64,000 bases of DNA from JAJZIH01 sp021785265 (GTDB taxonomy: Bacteria; Pseudomonadota; Gammaproteobacteria; JAKAQQ01). The position numbers and the translations under genes are program-made. The first letter of the stretch is position 1, and each line of letters opens with the position of its first letter. The notes beneath the pieces were generated by a model, which made no database searches, was not told where the DNA came from, and saw only the letters and a list, made by a program, of their open reading frames with translations. The DNA is taken from the NCBI GenBank assembly GCA_027338645.1, contig DAHWSH010000057.1:1-64000 (forward strand). Reading direction: 5' to 3'. Positions 49,800 through 58,765 of the stretch are shown here, piece after piece.

Positions 49800-52472
49800 C
49801 TAACTGGATCTGCTCCCCGCCAGAGTACGAAGAACGTACTTTAGAATTCCGCCATGGCGGTAGTACTCCCTCTCCTTTGGAGTGTCGAGGCGGATCTTGG
49901 CTTTGAATCGACGGGTCTCGCCATTTTCTGAAATGGCGTCCACGACGGCCTCCGTGTCCTGATCGTCCTGGATGCCCTTGATGCGGAAAGTTTCGTGCCC
50001 GGTCAAACCAAGAAACTGGGCATTTTCACCCGGGAGAAACTCAAGGGGTAAGATGCCCATCCCGACAAGATTAGACCGATGGATCCGTTCAAAGCTCTCA
50101 GCCAGGATCGCTTGAACACCGAGCAGGGCAGGACCCTTGGCTGCCCAGTCCCGTGAGGAGCCACTGCCGTATTCCTTCCCGGCAATGATGACCAGGGGAA
50201 CCTGCTTTTGGAGGTAGACCATGGCGGCATCATAGATGGGCAGTGTCTCTCCCGTTGCAAAACAAAGGGTCATTCCGCCCTCCACCCCAGGAACCAGAAG
50301 ATTTTTCAGGCGGATGTTGGCAAAGGTTCCACGCATCATGATTTCATGATTCCCGCGCCGTGCGCCGTAGGAGTTGAAATCCCGGGGCTCGATTCCCTTC
50401 TCCCGGAGATAACGTCCTGCAGGACTTGTGGGGGAGATGTTACCGGCTGGTGAAATATGGTCGGTCGTCACTGAATCGCCCAAAAACGCCAGGACACGTG
50501 CGCCTTCCAGGGTCGGTCGATCCGAGGGAAGCTTCTGGAGTCCGTCGAAAAAGGGTGGAGACTGGACATAAGTAGATTCCGGGTTCCACTGGTAATGGAG
50601 CCCTTGAGCGGTCTCCAGGCGATTCCATTCGGGTGGTCCCTCGAAGATCTTGGCATAGCTTTCCTGGAACATTCGGCCACGGATATGGGTCCGGACCAAA
50701 TCTTCGATCTCTGCGGGGTTTGGCCAGATTTCTTTCAGATAAACCGGGCGACCCTGGGGATCGGTACCTAAAGGGTCGTTTTCCGGGTCACGAATGAGGG
50801 AGCCCGCCAGGGCAAAAGCGACGACCAGTGGTGGTGATGCGAGAAAATTGAAGCGGACTTCCGGATGAATTCGTCCCTCGAAATTGCGGTTTCCGGACAA
50901 AATGGCCCCGACGGCCAGTTGCTTTTTCTGGATGACTTCGCTGATTTCCGGTTTGAGTGGGCCCGAGTTTCCAATACAGGTGGTACACCCGTAGCCCACG
51001 AGGCCGAAACCGAGCTGTTCCAGTTCGCCGAGGAGTCCGGCTTCCTCAAGATATCGGGTGACGACCGGAGATCCAGGCGCCAGAGAGGTTTTGACCCAGG
51101 GTTTAGCCTGTAAGCCGCGTTTCCTGGCGTTCCTCGCCAGAAGACCCGCGCCGATCATGACGGAGGGATTCGAGGTATTGGTACAGCTCGTAATGGCCGC
51201 GATAACGAGGTCGCCATCCGCTAAGCTCGGTTTCGTATCCGGTAAAACCGGTTTCGCTTTCCGGTAGTCGGTGACCAGTTGCTCCATCTTCGATTTGAGG
51301 CAGGAGAGTTTGACTCGGTCCTGCGGCCGACTCGGCCCGGCCAGACTGGGTTCCACTGTGGCCAGATCGAGACTCAGAAGATCACTGTAACGAGAGGGAG
51401 GGTGGCTGGGTTCATGCCAGAGGCCTTGGGCCTGGCAGTAGGCTTGGATCCGTGCAATCGCGGATTCGGACCGGCCAGTCTGGCGAAGATAACGGAGCGT
51501 TTCCGTATCGATCGGAAAAATCGCACAGGTCGAGCCGAACTCGGGTGACATGTTGCTGATGGTCGTGCGGTCAGCCACCGGAAGAGCAGCCAGTCCTGGA
51601 CCAAAAAACTCGACGAACTTGCCCACCACACCTTTGCGTCGTAATAGCTCGGTCAACGTCAGCACCAGATCGGTGGCCGTGGCTCCCGGATTGAGTTTGC
51701 CGGTGAGGTTGACCCCGATGACTTCCGGAACCACCATGGTCATGGGCTGGCCCAGCATGGCCGCCTCCGCTTCGATACCGCCAACCCCCCATCCAAGCAC
51801 CCCGAGGCCGTTGACCATGGTGGTGTGTGAATCCGTTCCGACCAGGGTGTCGGGGTAGAGCCACGGCTTCTGGTCTTTGGACGATTCGAAAACGACGCGG
51901 GCCAGATATTCGATATTCACTTGGTGGACGATACCGGTATCCGGTGGAACCACCCGGAAGTTCCGGAATGCTTCCTGTCCCCAGCGCAGAAAAGTATAGC
52001 GTTCCTGGTTGCGTTCGAACTCACGCGCTCGATTTTTTGCGAAACTGTCAGGAGTCCCGTAGAAATCCACCTGTACAGAATGGTCGATCACCAGTTCGAC
52101 CGGAGCCAATGGGTTGATCCGCCCCGGGTCACCGCCCAGTTTTTTCATCGCATCCCTCATGGCGGCGAGATCGACAATGGCTGGGACACCGGTGAAATCC
52201 TGGAGGAGAACTCGCGCCGGGGTGAAGGCGAGTTCGTGCTGACCGGCCTCTTCAGGCGTCCAAGTCAGGATGGCTTCGGCGTCCTCATCGCGAACCGTGG
52301 TCCCATCCCAGTTCCTGACCGTGTTTTCGAGGAGGATCTTCAGGGCATAGGGCAGTGAAGAAACGGGGGGGTGATGTCGTGCGATCTTGGGCAGCGAGAT
52401 GAAGCTATAGCTCTGATCGACGGTTAGTGTGTCACGGCTGTCATCCCGGAAGGCGATTTTTTTGCGTGTCAT
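49800..52472 (-). CDS. acnA: Aconitate hydratase A
   Basis: 4Fe-4S enzyme of the TCA cycle, citrate to isocitrate. The 890-residue protein is of the AcnA/IRP1 type, with domains 1-3 containing LLQDFTGVPAIVDLAAMRD, GTDSHTTMVNGLGV, the cluster cysteines in ITSCTNTSNPSV and VGYGCTTCIGNSGPL, and the swivel domain 4 with LGDSVTTDHISPAGNI and GKEYGSGSSRDWAAKG. ATG at 52472 is preferred over one 12 codons further up. It follows mnmA on the same strand but with a gap of about 50 bases. Confidence 0.96.
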   Translation of the reverse strand: MTRKKIAFRDDSRDTLTVDQSYSFISLPKIARHHPPVSSLPYALKILLENTVRNWDGTTVRDEDAEAILTWTPEEAGQHELAFTPARVLLQDFTGVPAIVDLAAMRDAMKKLGGDPGRINPLAPVELVIDHSVQVDFYGTPDSFAKNRAREFERNQERYTFLRWGQEAFRNFRVVPPDTGIVHQVNIEYLARVVFESSKDQKPWLYPDTLVGTDSHTTMVNGLGVLGWGVGGIEAEAAMLGQPMTMVVPEVIGVNLTGKLNPGATATDLVLTLTELLRRKGVVGKFVEFFGPGLAALPVADRTTISNMSPEFGSTCAIFPIDTETLRYLRQTGRSESAIARIQAYCQAQGLWHEPSHPPSRYSDLLSLDLATVEPSLAGPSRPQDRVKLSCLKSKMEQLVTDYRKAKPVLPDTKPSLADGDLVIAAITSCTNTSNPSVMIGAGLLARNARKRGLQAKPWVKTSLAPGSPVVTRYLEEAGLLGELEQLGFGLVGYGCTTCIGNSGPLKPEISEVIQKKQLAVGAILSGNRNFEGRIHPEVRFNFLASPPLVVAFALAGSLIRDPENDPLGTDPQGRPVYLKEIWPNPAEIEDLVRTHIRGRMFQESYAKIFEGPPEWNRLETAQGLHYQWNPESTYVQSPPFFDGLQKLPSDRPTLEGARVLAFLGDSVTTDHISPAGNISPTSPAGRYLREKGIEPRDFNSYGARRGNHEIMMRGTFANIRLKNLLVPGVEGGMTLCFATGETLPIYDAAMVYLQKQVPLVIIAGKEYGSGSSRDWAAKGPALLGVQAILAESFERIHRSNLVGMGILPLEFLPGENAQFLGLTGHETFRIKGIQDDQDTEAVVDAISENGETRRFKAKIRLDTPKEREYYRHGGILKYVLRTLAGSRSS

Positions 52473-52520
52473 CAAAAGAGATCCTCGGATACGGCAGATG
52501 TGGGGCAAGGTGCATCCAAA

Positions 52521-53729
52521 TTATACGACCGGAGAGGTTCCTGGTTTCATCACCCGTTCTTTTTCCTTAGTCTCACGGTGTCCGGGGGCCCCCGCGGGCT
52601 CGTTCCGGGGAGAGGGAACCGAAAGATCATCCGAGACGATTTGCGCAATCGGCCCGCCCCCTCGGCACCATTCGTCTTGGTAGAAAACGAAAAACTGGCC
52701 CGGCGTCGGTGCAAAAACCGGACTTTCAAATGAAACCGTGGCCGGACCCTCTACTGTCCAGTCGAGTTCACAGCTGATGTCGGCCTGTTGGTACCGGGTT
52801 TTCCCGGAACCGGTAATCCTCCCTGGCGCTGCTGCTTCGCCGATCCAGTGAAAATCAGAGAGCGAGATTCGGGTTGTCCATAGATTGGGGTGACGGGGGT
52901 TTTGCGTGACCCGGAGGAGATTTTGCGAAAGATCTTTTTCATAGACATACCAGGATGCGTCCCGACCGCCACGGATGCCTCCGATTCCGAGACCCTTGCG
53001 CTGGCCCAGGCTGTAATAAAACGATCCCGGATGGGTTCCCACCGTTCGTCCGTTTTCATCCAGGATGAGTCCGGGTGTGCCCGGGAGATACTGGGACAGC
53101 CATTCACGGAATGGTTTTTCGCCGATAAAGCAGATTCCCGTACTGTCTTTCTTCGCGTGATTGGGCAACCCCCGCTGCCGGGCCAGTTCACGAACTTGCG
53201 GCTTCGTGAGATGGCCGATGGGGAATAGGGTGTTCCCCAGCTGCTGTGAGGTGAGCTGGTTCAGGAAGTAGCTTTGATCTTTTCGATGGTCGTGGCTTCG
53301 CAAGAGACGGGTGAAGTGTTTCCCGACCTCAAGGCGTGCATAGTGCCCAGTGGCTAAGTGGGTGACACCCAGCCGTCGGGCATGCTCCCAGAGCAGGCCA
53401 AACTTGATCTCCCGGTTGCACCAGACGTCCGGGTTGGGGACAAGCCCAGACTGGTACGCCACAAGAAAAGGCTGGAAGACTCGTTCCCGGTAGGCTGATG
53501 CAAAACAGGCCCGGTGCAGGGGGATCTCCAGGAGATCCGCCACCCGGCGGGCATCCTGGAAATCGCGAGTGCCCGGGCAGTCTTCCCCGGCTTCTTCCTC
53601 CCAGTTGTGCATGTAAAGAGCTTCGACGGACCAGCCTGCCTCCTTCAATAGAAGCGCGGAAACAGAAGAATCGACCCCGCCGGACAAGGCGACGAGAACC
53701 AGTTTTTCGTGGGCTTTCTTCAGTGACAT
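52521..53729 (-). CDS. mnmA: tRNA 2-thiouridylase MnmA
   Basis: Adds sulfur to U34 of tRNA Lys, Glu and Gln. The 402-residue protein has the pyrophosphatase loop VALSGGVDSSV, the nucleophile Cys104 in NPDVWCNREIKF and the persulfide Cys200 in STGICFIGE, then GQRKGLGIGG, and a C-terminal beta-barrel domain ending in GQFFVFYQDEWCRGGGPI. About 35 additional residues rich in charged amino acids follow the barrel. ATG at 53729 is the only good start. The S8 peptidase terminator lies just upstream, so mnmA has its own promoter, not identified. Confidence 0.95.
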   Translation of the reverse strand: MSLKKAHEKLVLVALSGGVDSSVSALLLKEAGWSVEALYMHNWEEEAGEDCPGTRDFQDARRVADLLEIPLHRACFASAYRERVFQPFLVAYQSGLVPNPDVWCNREIKFGLLWEHARRLGVTHLATGHYARLEVGKHFTRLLRSHDHRKDQSYFLNQLTSQQLGNTLFPIGHLTKPQVRELARQRGLPNHAKKDSTGICFIGEKPFREWLSQYLPGTPGLILDENGRTVGTHPGSFYYSLGQRKGLGIGGIRGGRDASWYVYEKDLSQNLLRVTQNPRHPNLWTTRISLSDFHWIGEAAAPGRITGSGKTRYQQADISCELDWTVEGPATVSFESPVFAPTPGQFFVFYQDEWCRGGGPIAQIVSDDLSVPSPRNEPAGAPGHRETKEKERVMKPGTSPVV

Positions 53730-53764
53730 GTCGTAATTCTATCCCGAGGCTGTAGATGAGGCCG

Positions 53765-53790
53765 AAAAAAAAGGGGCGCCGAAGCGCCCC
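53765..53790 (-). terminator. Rho-independent terminator of the S8 peptidase gene
   Basis: On the minus strand GGGGCGC, loop TTCG, GCGCCCC and then eight T. The stem is seven perfect GC-rich pairs and the UUCG loop is very stable. It starts 26 bases after the peptidase stop and separates it from mnmA. Confidence 0.95.
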
Positions 53791-53815
53791 CTGAGTGTTG
53801 AACGTAAGCGTAGGC

Positions 53816-56167
53816 TTAACGAACCGGATCGCGGGTTTTATAGAACCGCACCAAAAACAGCCCCAAGGCCAGAAGGAGCAGGGCCAACGGTCCGAAGGCA
53901 CCTCCACCCCCACTGGGTGAGGGCGAAACCGTGACCGAGATCGAGGCAGGCTTGGATGTGAGCCCAGCCAGATTCGAGCAGGTCATGGTATTCGTGTAGG
54001 TGCCGGGCTGGCTGAAGCTGATCGCACCCGGGAAATATCCGGTTCCGGTCTTGCCGTTCCCGAAATGCCAGCTTGCATTGAGGCTGCTCTCGTTCGAGCC
54101 GAGAGGGGTCGAACAATAACCGGCAAAAACCACAGCCTGTCCGACGGTCGCGGAGGTATTGGTGGGATCGGTGATGGTGGCTGTCGGCGGGATACTGGCG
54201 ATACCAGCCTGCAGGGCGTTGACCAGTCCATATCCGTAGATGCCGTTCCATCCTGATCCTACCTGCTGGCTGGCCGTTTTTTCGAGCAGGGCTGGGATGG
54301 CGCCAGGACTGACCCCGGCGGAGAGCAGAAGAGCGGCCACCGAGGCGGCACCGGGCGAAGCTGCCGATGTTCCGTAAAAGCCGGTCATGAACCCTTGCAT
54401 GTTCACGATGTCCTCATCGGGGGCGGTGATATCCGGGACCTGTGAGTTGTCGACCGGAGTGATCGGGGTACACGACGTCTCTGCAGCATTGCAGTTCCAG
54501 GACAGGGTATAGGGTCCACTACTGCTGAAAAACTCGATCGGATACCCCGCTATGCCCCCAAACGGCACGACGGCACCGGCCTCAAGAAGGTGGGAGGTAC
54601 TCTGGCCGGGGAAATCCCGGTCCGCACCGGCCGATCCATCCGTATAGTAGGTCAGCGCATAGCTACCCGAACCACTGTTGCTGATAATCGAGGCAATGAG
54701 CTTGAAGTTGAGCGTCGCAGGGGTGGTCACATTTACGGCCTGGATCACCGGGCTCACAGTGAGTGTTGTGCTGCCGCTGTTCATGTAGGCCAAAGCCAGT
54801 GAGGGGCAGTTCTGGCTGATGACAAGCCCTGGGCTACTACTTGAATTGCTGGGACCGGACTCTGCGAGAGGAGCCCCCGCCGTAGTGGTTCCGGTAGGGG
54901 TGACCAGCTCAAGATTGAATGCATTGTTCGTGGTGGGACAGACTCCGGTTGTCGCATTAATTGTCGGATTGTCATTCCAGCCGATGAACAACTCAACCCC
55001 AGAGCCCGGAGGAATCTGGAAGTCGTTAAACGGGTTCGAGGCCTGACCCACGGCCTTGCCGAAATTCTCGACCGTCTGGGATGTGCCACCGATCGTGGCC
55101 GCCGTGGGTACATATCCCGCCTGGTAGAAACCATCCTGGACACCAAAGCCCGTTTCGCCTGCGCTGTTACCCCAGTTTCCGGCAGCAGTGAAGAAAAGCA
55201 CGTTCGGATACTGCTGCATCAAGGCTTCATATCCAATGGCATCCGGCATCGGGAAGTAAAAAGTTGGAACGATTCCCAGATCATCCGAAACGATATTCGC
55301 GCCGAACTGTGTGATGAGGTCTTGTGCGCATCCGGGAATGTCATAACTACTCTGGATGCCTGAACAGAAACTCAGGCCCGCATCCGGTGCGTCCTGATAG
55401 ACGATCTGCATCATCCAGCTGCCTTCGTCACCGCCATTGTCTCCAGAAGGTGGGTAGACGAACCCAACGTTGTTCGGCAGAAAACCTTGCGAAGCATAGT
55501 AGGGGTAGTAGTACGCACCGTCGGAAATCACGCCCACGTTGACTCCCTGGCCCAGATAGCCGGCCTTGTTGAGGGCTGCCGACTGCATGGCGAGGGCCTG
55601 GATCGGCGTCTGGCCGCCGGCACCGATCGGAACCGTGCGCGGGACCAGGCGACGGGGCAGGTTCATGGTATGGACATAAATCGGATTGCGGATGAAGGCT
55701 ACTCCAGGGAGTTCAGCCAGAGTCGGCAGAGCCTTCAGCGGGACCCACGCTTGGATCATCGAGGTCCAGGAAGCGGTTTGGATGTGCACTGCGCCAAAGG
55801 CCTCGAGGCTTGAAGGCAGAACGCTTCCCCTTGTTTTCGGGACAATCCAGACCATCGTGTCACCGCAGTGGTTGACCATCGGCACAACAAACCCAAGCGG
55901 GCGGGCATCGAAGGTGCAACTCGTGGCGGTTCCCGGGCTTGGCTGGATGAAGTTTTGGATCGCCTGGGGCGGGGACAGGACCTTGGTATGACCAAGCTGG
56001 AAGGGGATTTTCCCGAGGTAAAGCGCCTTCAGGACCGGACTCAGCTTGGCGAGACTCGTGGGGGCCTGGGCATACGCCCCATTGATGGCACCGACGAGCG
56101 ACAGACTGGCTACGGCCAGTACAGTGATCAGAGATGAAAAAACACGGGATGCGGGAAGGAATTTCAT
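53816..56167 (-). CDS. Secreted subtilisin-like (S8) peptidase with PKD-like domain and GlyGly-CTERM-like tail
   Basis: The 783-residue precursor has a signal peptide (about 1-33), a propeptide-like region to about 200, a subtilase domain with Asp216 (VGVISDG), oxyanion Asn331 (AAGNWG) and Ser602 region GTSAASPG near 599-606, a PKD-like beta domain at about 660-748 and a GGGG-hydrophobic-basic tail (753-783). Where subtilases have the catalytic HGT motif, this protein has DEGSWMMQIVYQDAP (Glu248), as in a known S8 subgroup reminiscent of the Ser-Glu-Asp sedolisins. A large insert at 385-590 splits Asn331 from the Ser. The start ATG at 56167 has AGGAGA upstream. The tail suggests rhombosortase processing and surface release. 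Confidence 0.85.
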   Translation of the reverse strand: MKFLPASRVFSSLITVLAVASLSLVGAINGAYAQAPTSLAKLSPVLKALYLGKIPFQLGHTKVLSPPQAIQNFIQPSPGTATSCTFDARPLGFVVPMVNHCGDTMVWIVPKTRGSVLPSSLEAFGAVHIQTASWTSMIQAWVPLKALPTLAELPGVAFIRNPIYVHTMNLPRRLVPRTVPIGAGGQTPIQALAMQSAALNKAGYLGQGVNVGVISDGAYYYPYYASQGFLPNNVGFVYPPSGDNGGDEGSWMMQIVYQDAPDAGLSFCSGIQSSYDIPGCAQDLITQFGANIVSDDLGIVPTFYFPMPDAIGYEALMQQYPNVLFFTAAGNWGNSAGETGFGVQDGFYQAGYVPTAATIGGTSQTVENFGKAVGQASNPFNDFQIPPGSGVELFIGWNDNPTINATTGVCPTTNNAFNLELVTPTGTTTAGAPLAESGPSNSSSSPGLVISQNCPSLALAYMNSGSTTLTVSPVIQAVNVTTPATLNFKLIASIISNSGSGSYALTYYTDGSAGADRDFPGQSTSHLLEAGAVVPFGGIAGYPIEFFSSSGPYTLSWNCNAAETSCTPITPVDNSQVPDITAPDEDIVNMQGFMTGFYGTSAASPGAASVAALLLSAGVSPGAIPALLEKTASQQVGSGWNGIYGYGLVNALQAGIASIPPTATITDPTNTSATVGQAVVFAGYCSTPLGSNESSLNASWHFGNGKTGTGYFPGAISFSQPGTYTNTMTCSNLAGLTSKPASISVTVSPSPSGGGGAFGPLALLLLALGLFLVRFYKTRDPVR

Positions 56168-56181
56168 GACCAGATCTCCTC

Positions 56182-56222
56182 TAGGATTCCATAACCGGTT
56201 GAACTACCGTTGCGGAATCCTA
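56182..56222. repeat. Nine-base inverted repeat in the control region of the S8 peptidase
   Basis: TAGGATTCC (56182-56190) and GGAATCCTA (56214-56222) are perfectly complementary, with 23 bases between that include the palindrome AACCGGTT (56193-56200). The near arm abuts the AGGAG ribosome site of the peptidase. The far arm contains a minus-strand TAGGAT that could be a -10, so the structure is either an operator or a leader hairpin. Confidence 0.6.
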
Positions 56223-56380
56223 ACATGGGGAGATGGAAGCCTGCAACGGGACCACATCAATGGAACCGCATCAAGGACCGTTTTCCGGTGGCCGGTGTGA
56301 TCCTTACCAGCTGGAAACTCTTGAGGAGGTGGAGTATCCGGCTTTTCGTGCCTGTTGCTTTTTCCCAAAAGGGTTTCCAG

Positions 56381-57331
56381 CTAACCCGCCCACCCCTGAA
56401 GATCGACCGGGGGGTCAGATTGTTCCCAGCGCTCATCGAAACGACGGGTTTCAGGGAGTGCCCGGTGGGGATCCTCCAGCCGCAGATAAGCGCGGATTTC
56501 ATCCGCCACCGGAATCTGGACCAAGTGGTGGTAGTCGCCCATGACATAGGCTCCTGGATGCGCTGGGTCATCGGGACCGGGACAACGGATCGCAACGTGG
56601 CTGGGCAGCCGTCGGGCCAGGTCTTTCCAGTTCGCCATTTCCGGCTTGTCCAGGGTGCCGGGCAGTGCCAGTATCCGGACCGCGTCTGGCGTCGGGCTTC
56701 CGTTCTTGCTGAAACGCAGGGCAGCATCCAGGATGTCCGGCCAGATCCCGCGGATGGGCAGATGATCCGGCGACTCGATCCGCAGGCATTGCCGGGTCAT
56801 CCTGAGCAAGCGGCGGATGGCTCGCGCGATCCGGTCCGGCCCTTCCACTACCAGGTTGATGGGAGTTTGGGTCGACCGGCTCATTTTGAGGTGGGGGATG
56901 CCGGCTTCATAAAACAGGAATCCCTCTTCCTCGAACCCGTGCCGGTGATAAAAGGGAAGGGCGTGGGTCTGGGCATGGAGGGTGCAGCTTTCGTAAGACA
57001 GCTCGAGCGCCCACTCGAGGAGCGCCTTGAGGACCAGGCTTCCTGCGCCGGATCGTCGGGCCTCCTCCAGAACAGCCATCCTTCCGATCTTTCCATGCGG
57101 ATCCAGACGTCCCGTGGCTAGCGGACGGTGTGCGTGGTTCTCGACCAGGACGTGCCGGCAGAGCGCATCACTGCCATCCCACTCGAGTTCAGGGGGAACC
57201 CGCTGTTCCAAGACAAACACCTGTTGGCGGATGAAACGGATCGCCGGTTCGTGTTCGGGCCAGATGGCCCGGTAAACACGGTAAGGTCGGCCCGGATCAG
57301 ACGTGTCCGGACGCCTGGTTTCTGAGTTCAT
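56381..57331 (-). CDS. GNAT-family N-acetyltransferase with C-terminal extra domain
   Basis: A 316-residue protein. The first half is a GNAT domain: FIRQQVFVLEQRVPPELEWDG, a strand-loop GRMAVLEEARRSGAGSLVL giving the acetyl-CoA pyrophosphate site (R-x-x-G-x-G/A), and LHAQTHALPFYHRHGFEEEG. The second half (about 150-316) is an additional domain I cannot name, with an acidic RIESPDHLPIRG region and YHHLVQIPVADEIRAYLRLEDP. ATG at 57331 lies within the end of purB (35-base overlap). The substrate is unknown; the link with purB appears to be position only. Confidence 0.8.
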   Translation of the reverse strand: MNSETRRPDTSDPGRPYRVYRAIWPEHEPAIRFIRQQVFVLEQRVPPELEWDGSDALCRHVLVENHAHRPLATGRLDPHGKIGRMAVLEEARRSGAGSLVLKALLEWALELSYESCTLHAQTHALPFYHRHGFEEEGFLFYEAGIPHLKMSRSTQTPINLVVEGPDRIARAIRRLLRMTRQCLRIESPDHLPIRGIWPDILDAALRFSKNGSPTPDAVRILALPGTLDKPEMANWKDLARRLPSHVAIRCPGPDDPAHPGAYVMGDYHHLVQIPVADEIRAYLRLEDPHRALPETRRFDERWEQSDPPVDLQGWAG

Positions 57332-58697
57332 CAAAACGTTCGGCGAGCTCGGCCGCCAACCCGAGATAGGTGACGGGGGTGAGATGTTCCAGGGATTGAC
57401 GGGTTCGGGCATCCAGGTCGAGGCCTTGAATCCAGGTTTTCAGGCTGTTGGCGTCCAGGGATTGCCCGCGGGTGAGCGACTTGAGTCGTTCATAGGCGTC
57501 GGGATCCCCCCGAAGCCTCAATAAAGTTTGCAGGCCCTCGGCAATGACTTCCGGATGAGCGACGAGATCCTGCCGGATCCGTTCGGCATCGGCGTCGAGA
57601 CGGGACAGACCTTCGCGGAGAGTGCGCCAAGCCAGGAGCGTGTGACCCAATGCGGGGGTCAGGCTCCGTTGGGCTGTCGAGTCGCTGAGATCTCTCTGGA
57701 AGCGGGAAACGGGGAGTTTATCTGACAGGTGGCGGAGCAGGGCGTTCGCGACCCCCAGGTTGCCTTCCGCATTTTCAAAGGCAATTGGATTGACCTTGTG
57801 CGGCATGGTGGATGAACCCACTTCTCCCGGAATGACCCGCTGAACGAAATATCCCCAGGAAATGTAGCCCCAGAAATCACGGCAGAGGCCGACCAGGATA
57901 CGATTGGTCCGCGCGAGGAGATCCAGCCAGGCCGAAAGGCGATCATGAGGCTCGATCTGCGTGGTCATGGGCTGAAAATCCAGTCCAAAGGACCGGACGA
58001 ACGCGGCCGTGAGCGACACCCAGTCGACGTCGGGTAAAGCGGCCTGATGGGCGTTGTAATTGCCCACTGCACCGTTGAACTTGCCACAGAATCGGAAGGC
58101 CGACAAAGCATCCCGACTGTCTGCGAGGCGCCAGGCAAAATTGGCCAGTTCCTTGCCGAGGGTCGTGGGGGAGGCCGGTTGACCATGGGTCCGTGACAGC
58201 ATGGGGGCACGGGCGTGGCGACGGGATTCCTTCACCAGCCAGTCCAAAATCCCGTTCAGGGCAGGAACCAGGAAGTTTTGCTGTGCATCCTTCCAGATCA
58301 GGCCATAGGCCAGGTTGTTGATATCCTCCGAAGTGGCGGCGAAATGCCAAAACGGTGCAAGTGCTGCTCCGAACGTTTCTCCCGCCGTGGATTCCCTGAG
58401 AAAAAGCTCAACGGCCTTGACATCGTGCCGCACGGATGACTCGATGGACTTGATGCGGAGGGCGGCGGTCGAGTCAAAACCGGAGATCCGGGCTTCAAGG
58501 GTGGCGCGCTCCTTGGTCGACAGCGCGGGGAAAAGTCGATTCGGGAGTCTTTGATCCAGCCAAAGCAGCCAACGAATTTCGATCTCTGTGCGCCTCTGGA
58601 ACAGGGCATACTCGCCCACGGCCTGCCCGAAGTCGGAGAGGATCCCCGCGTACCGGCTGTCCAAAGGGGACAAGGAACAGAGATCAGGTAGGTCCAT
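57297..58697 (-). CDS. purB: Adenylosuccinate lyase
   Basis: Releases fumarate in two steps of purine synthesis. The 466-residue protein belongs to the fumarase/aspartase superfamily with SPLDSRYAG at the start, TSEDINNLAYGLIWKDA, SRTHGQPASPTTLGKEL, and the signature GSSTMPHKVNPIAFENAEGN with the mobile catalytic Ser loop. The length and the long C-terminal domain match the E. coli-type enzyme. Start ATG at 58697. It is divergent from fumC, another fumarate enzyme of the same superfamily, with 68 bases between. Confidence 0.95.
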   Translation of the reverse strand: MDLPDLCSLSPLDSRYAGILSDFGQAVGEYALFQRRTEIEIRWLLWLDQRLPNRLFPALSTKERATLEARISGFDSTAALRIKSIESSVRHDVKAVELFLRESTAGETFGAALAPFWHFAATSEDINNLAYGLIWKDAQQNFLVPALNGILDWLVKESRRHARAPMLSRTHGQPASPTTLGKELANFAWRLADSRDALSAFRFCGKFNGAVGNYNAHQAALPDVDWVSLTAAFVRSFGLDFQPMTTQIEPHDRLSAWLDLLARTNRILVGLCRDFWGYISWGYFVQRVIPGEVGSSTMPHKVNPIAFENAEGNLGVANALLRHLSDKLPVSRFQRDLSDSTAQRSLTPALGHTLLAWRTLREGLSRLDADAERIRQDLVAHPEVIAEGLQTLLRLRGDPDAYERLKSLTRGQSLDANSLKTWIQGLDLDARTRQSLEHLTPVTYLGLAAELAERFDELRNQASGHV

Positions 58698-58765
58698 GCG
58701 TTTTCGGAGTTAAAATAAGCTCTTGCATGATAACTGAACCCAGCCTGTCCTGCAGGGGAGAAGCG

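Noticed and set aside
56210..57121. 303-residue plus-strand open frame
   Set aside because: It lies antisense to the GNAT gene, whose motifs are clear, and has no protein-like motifs.
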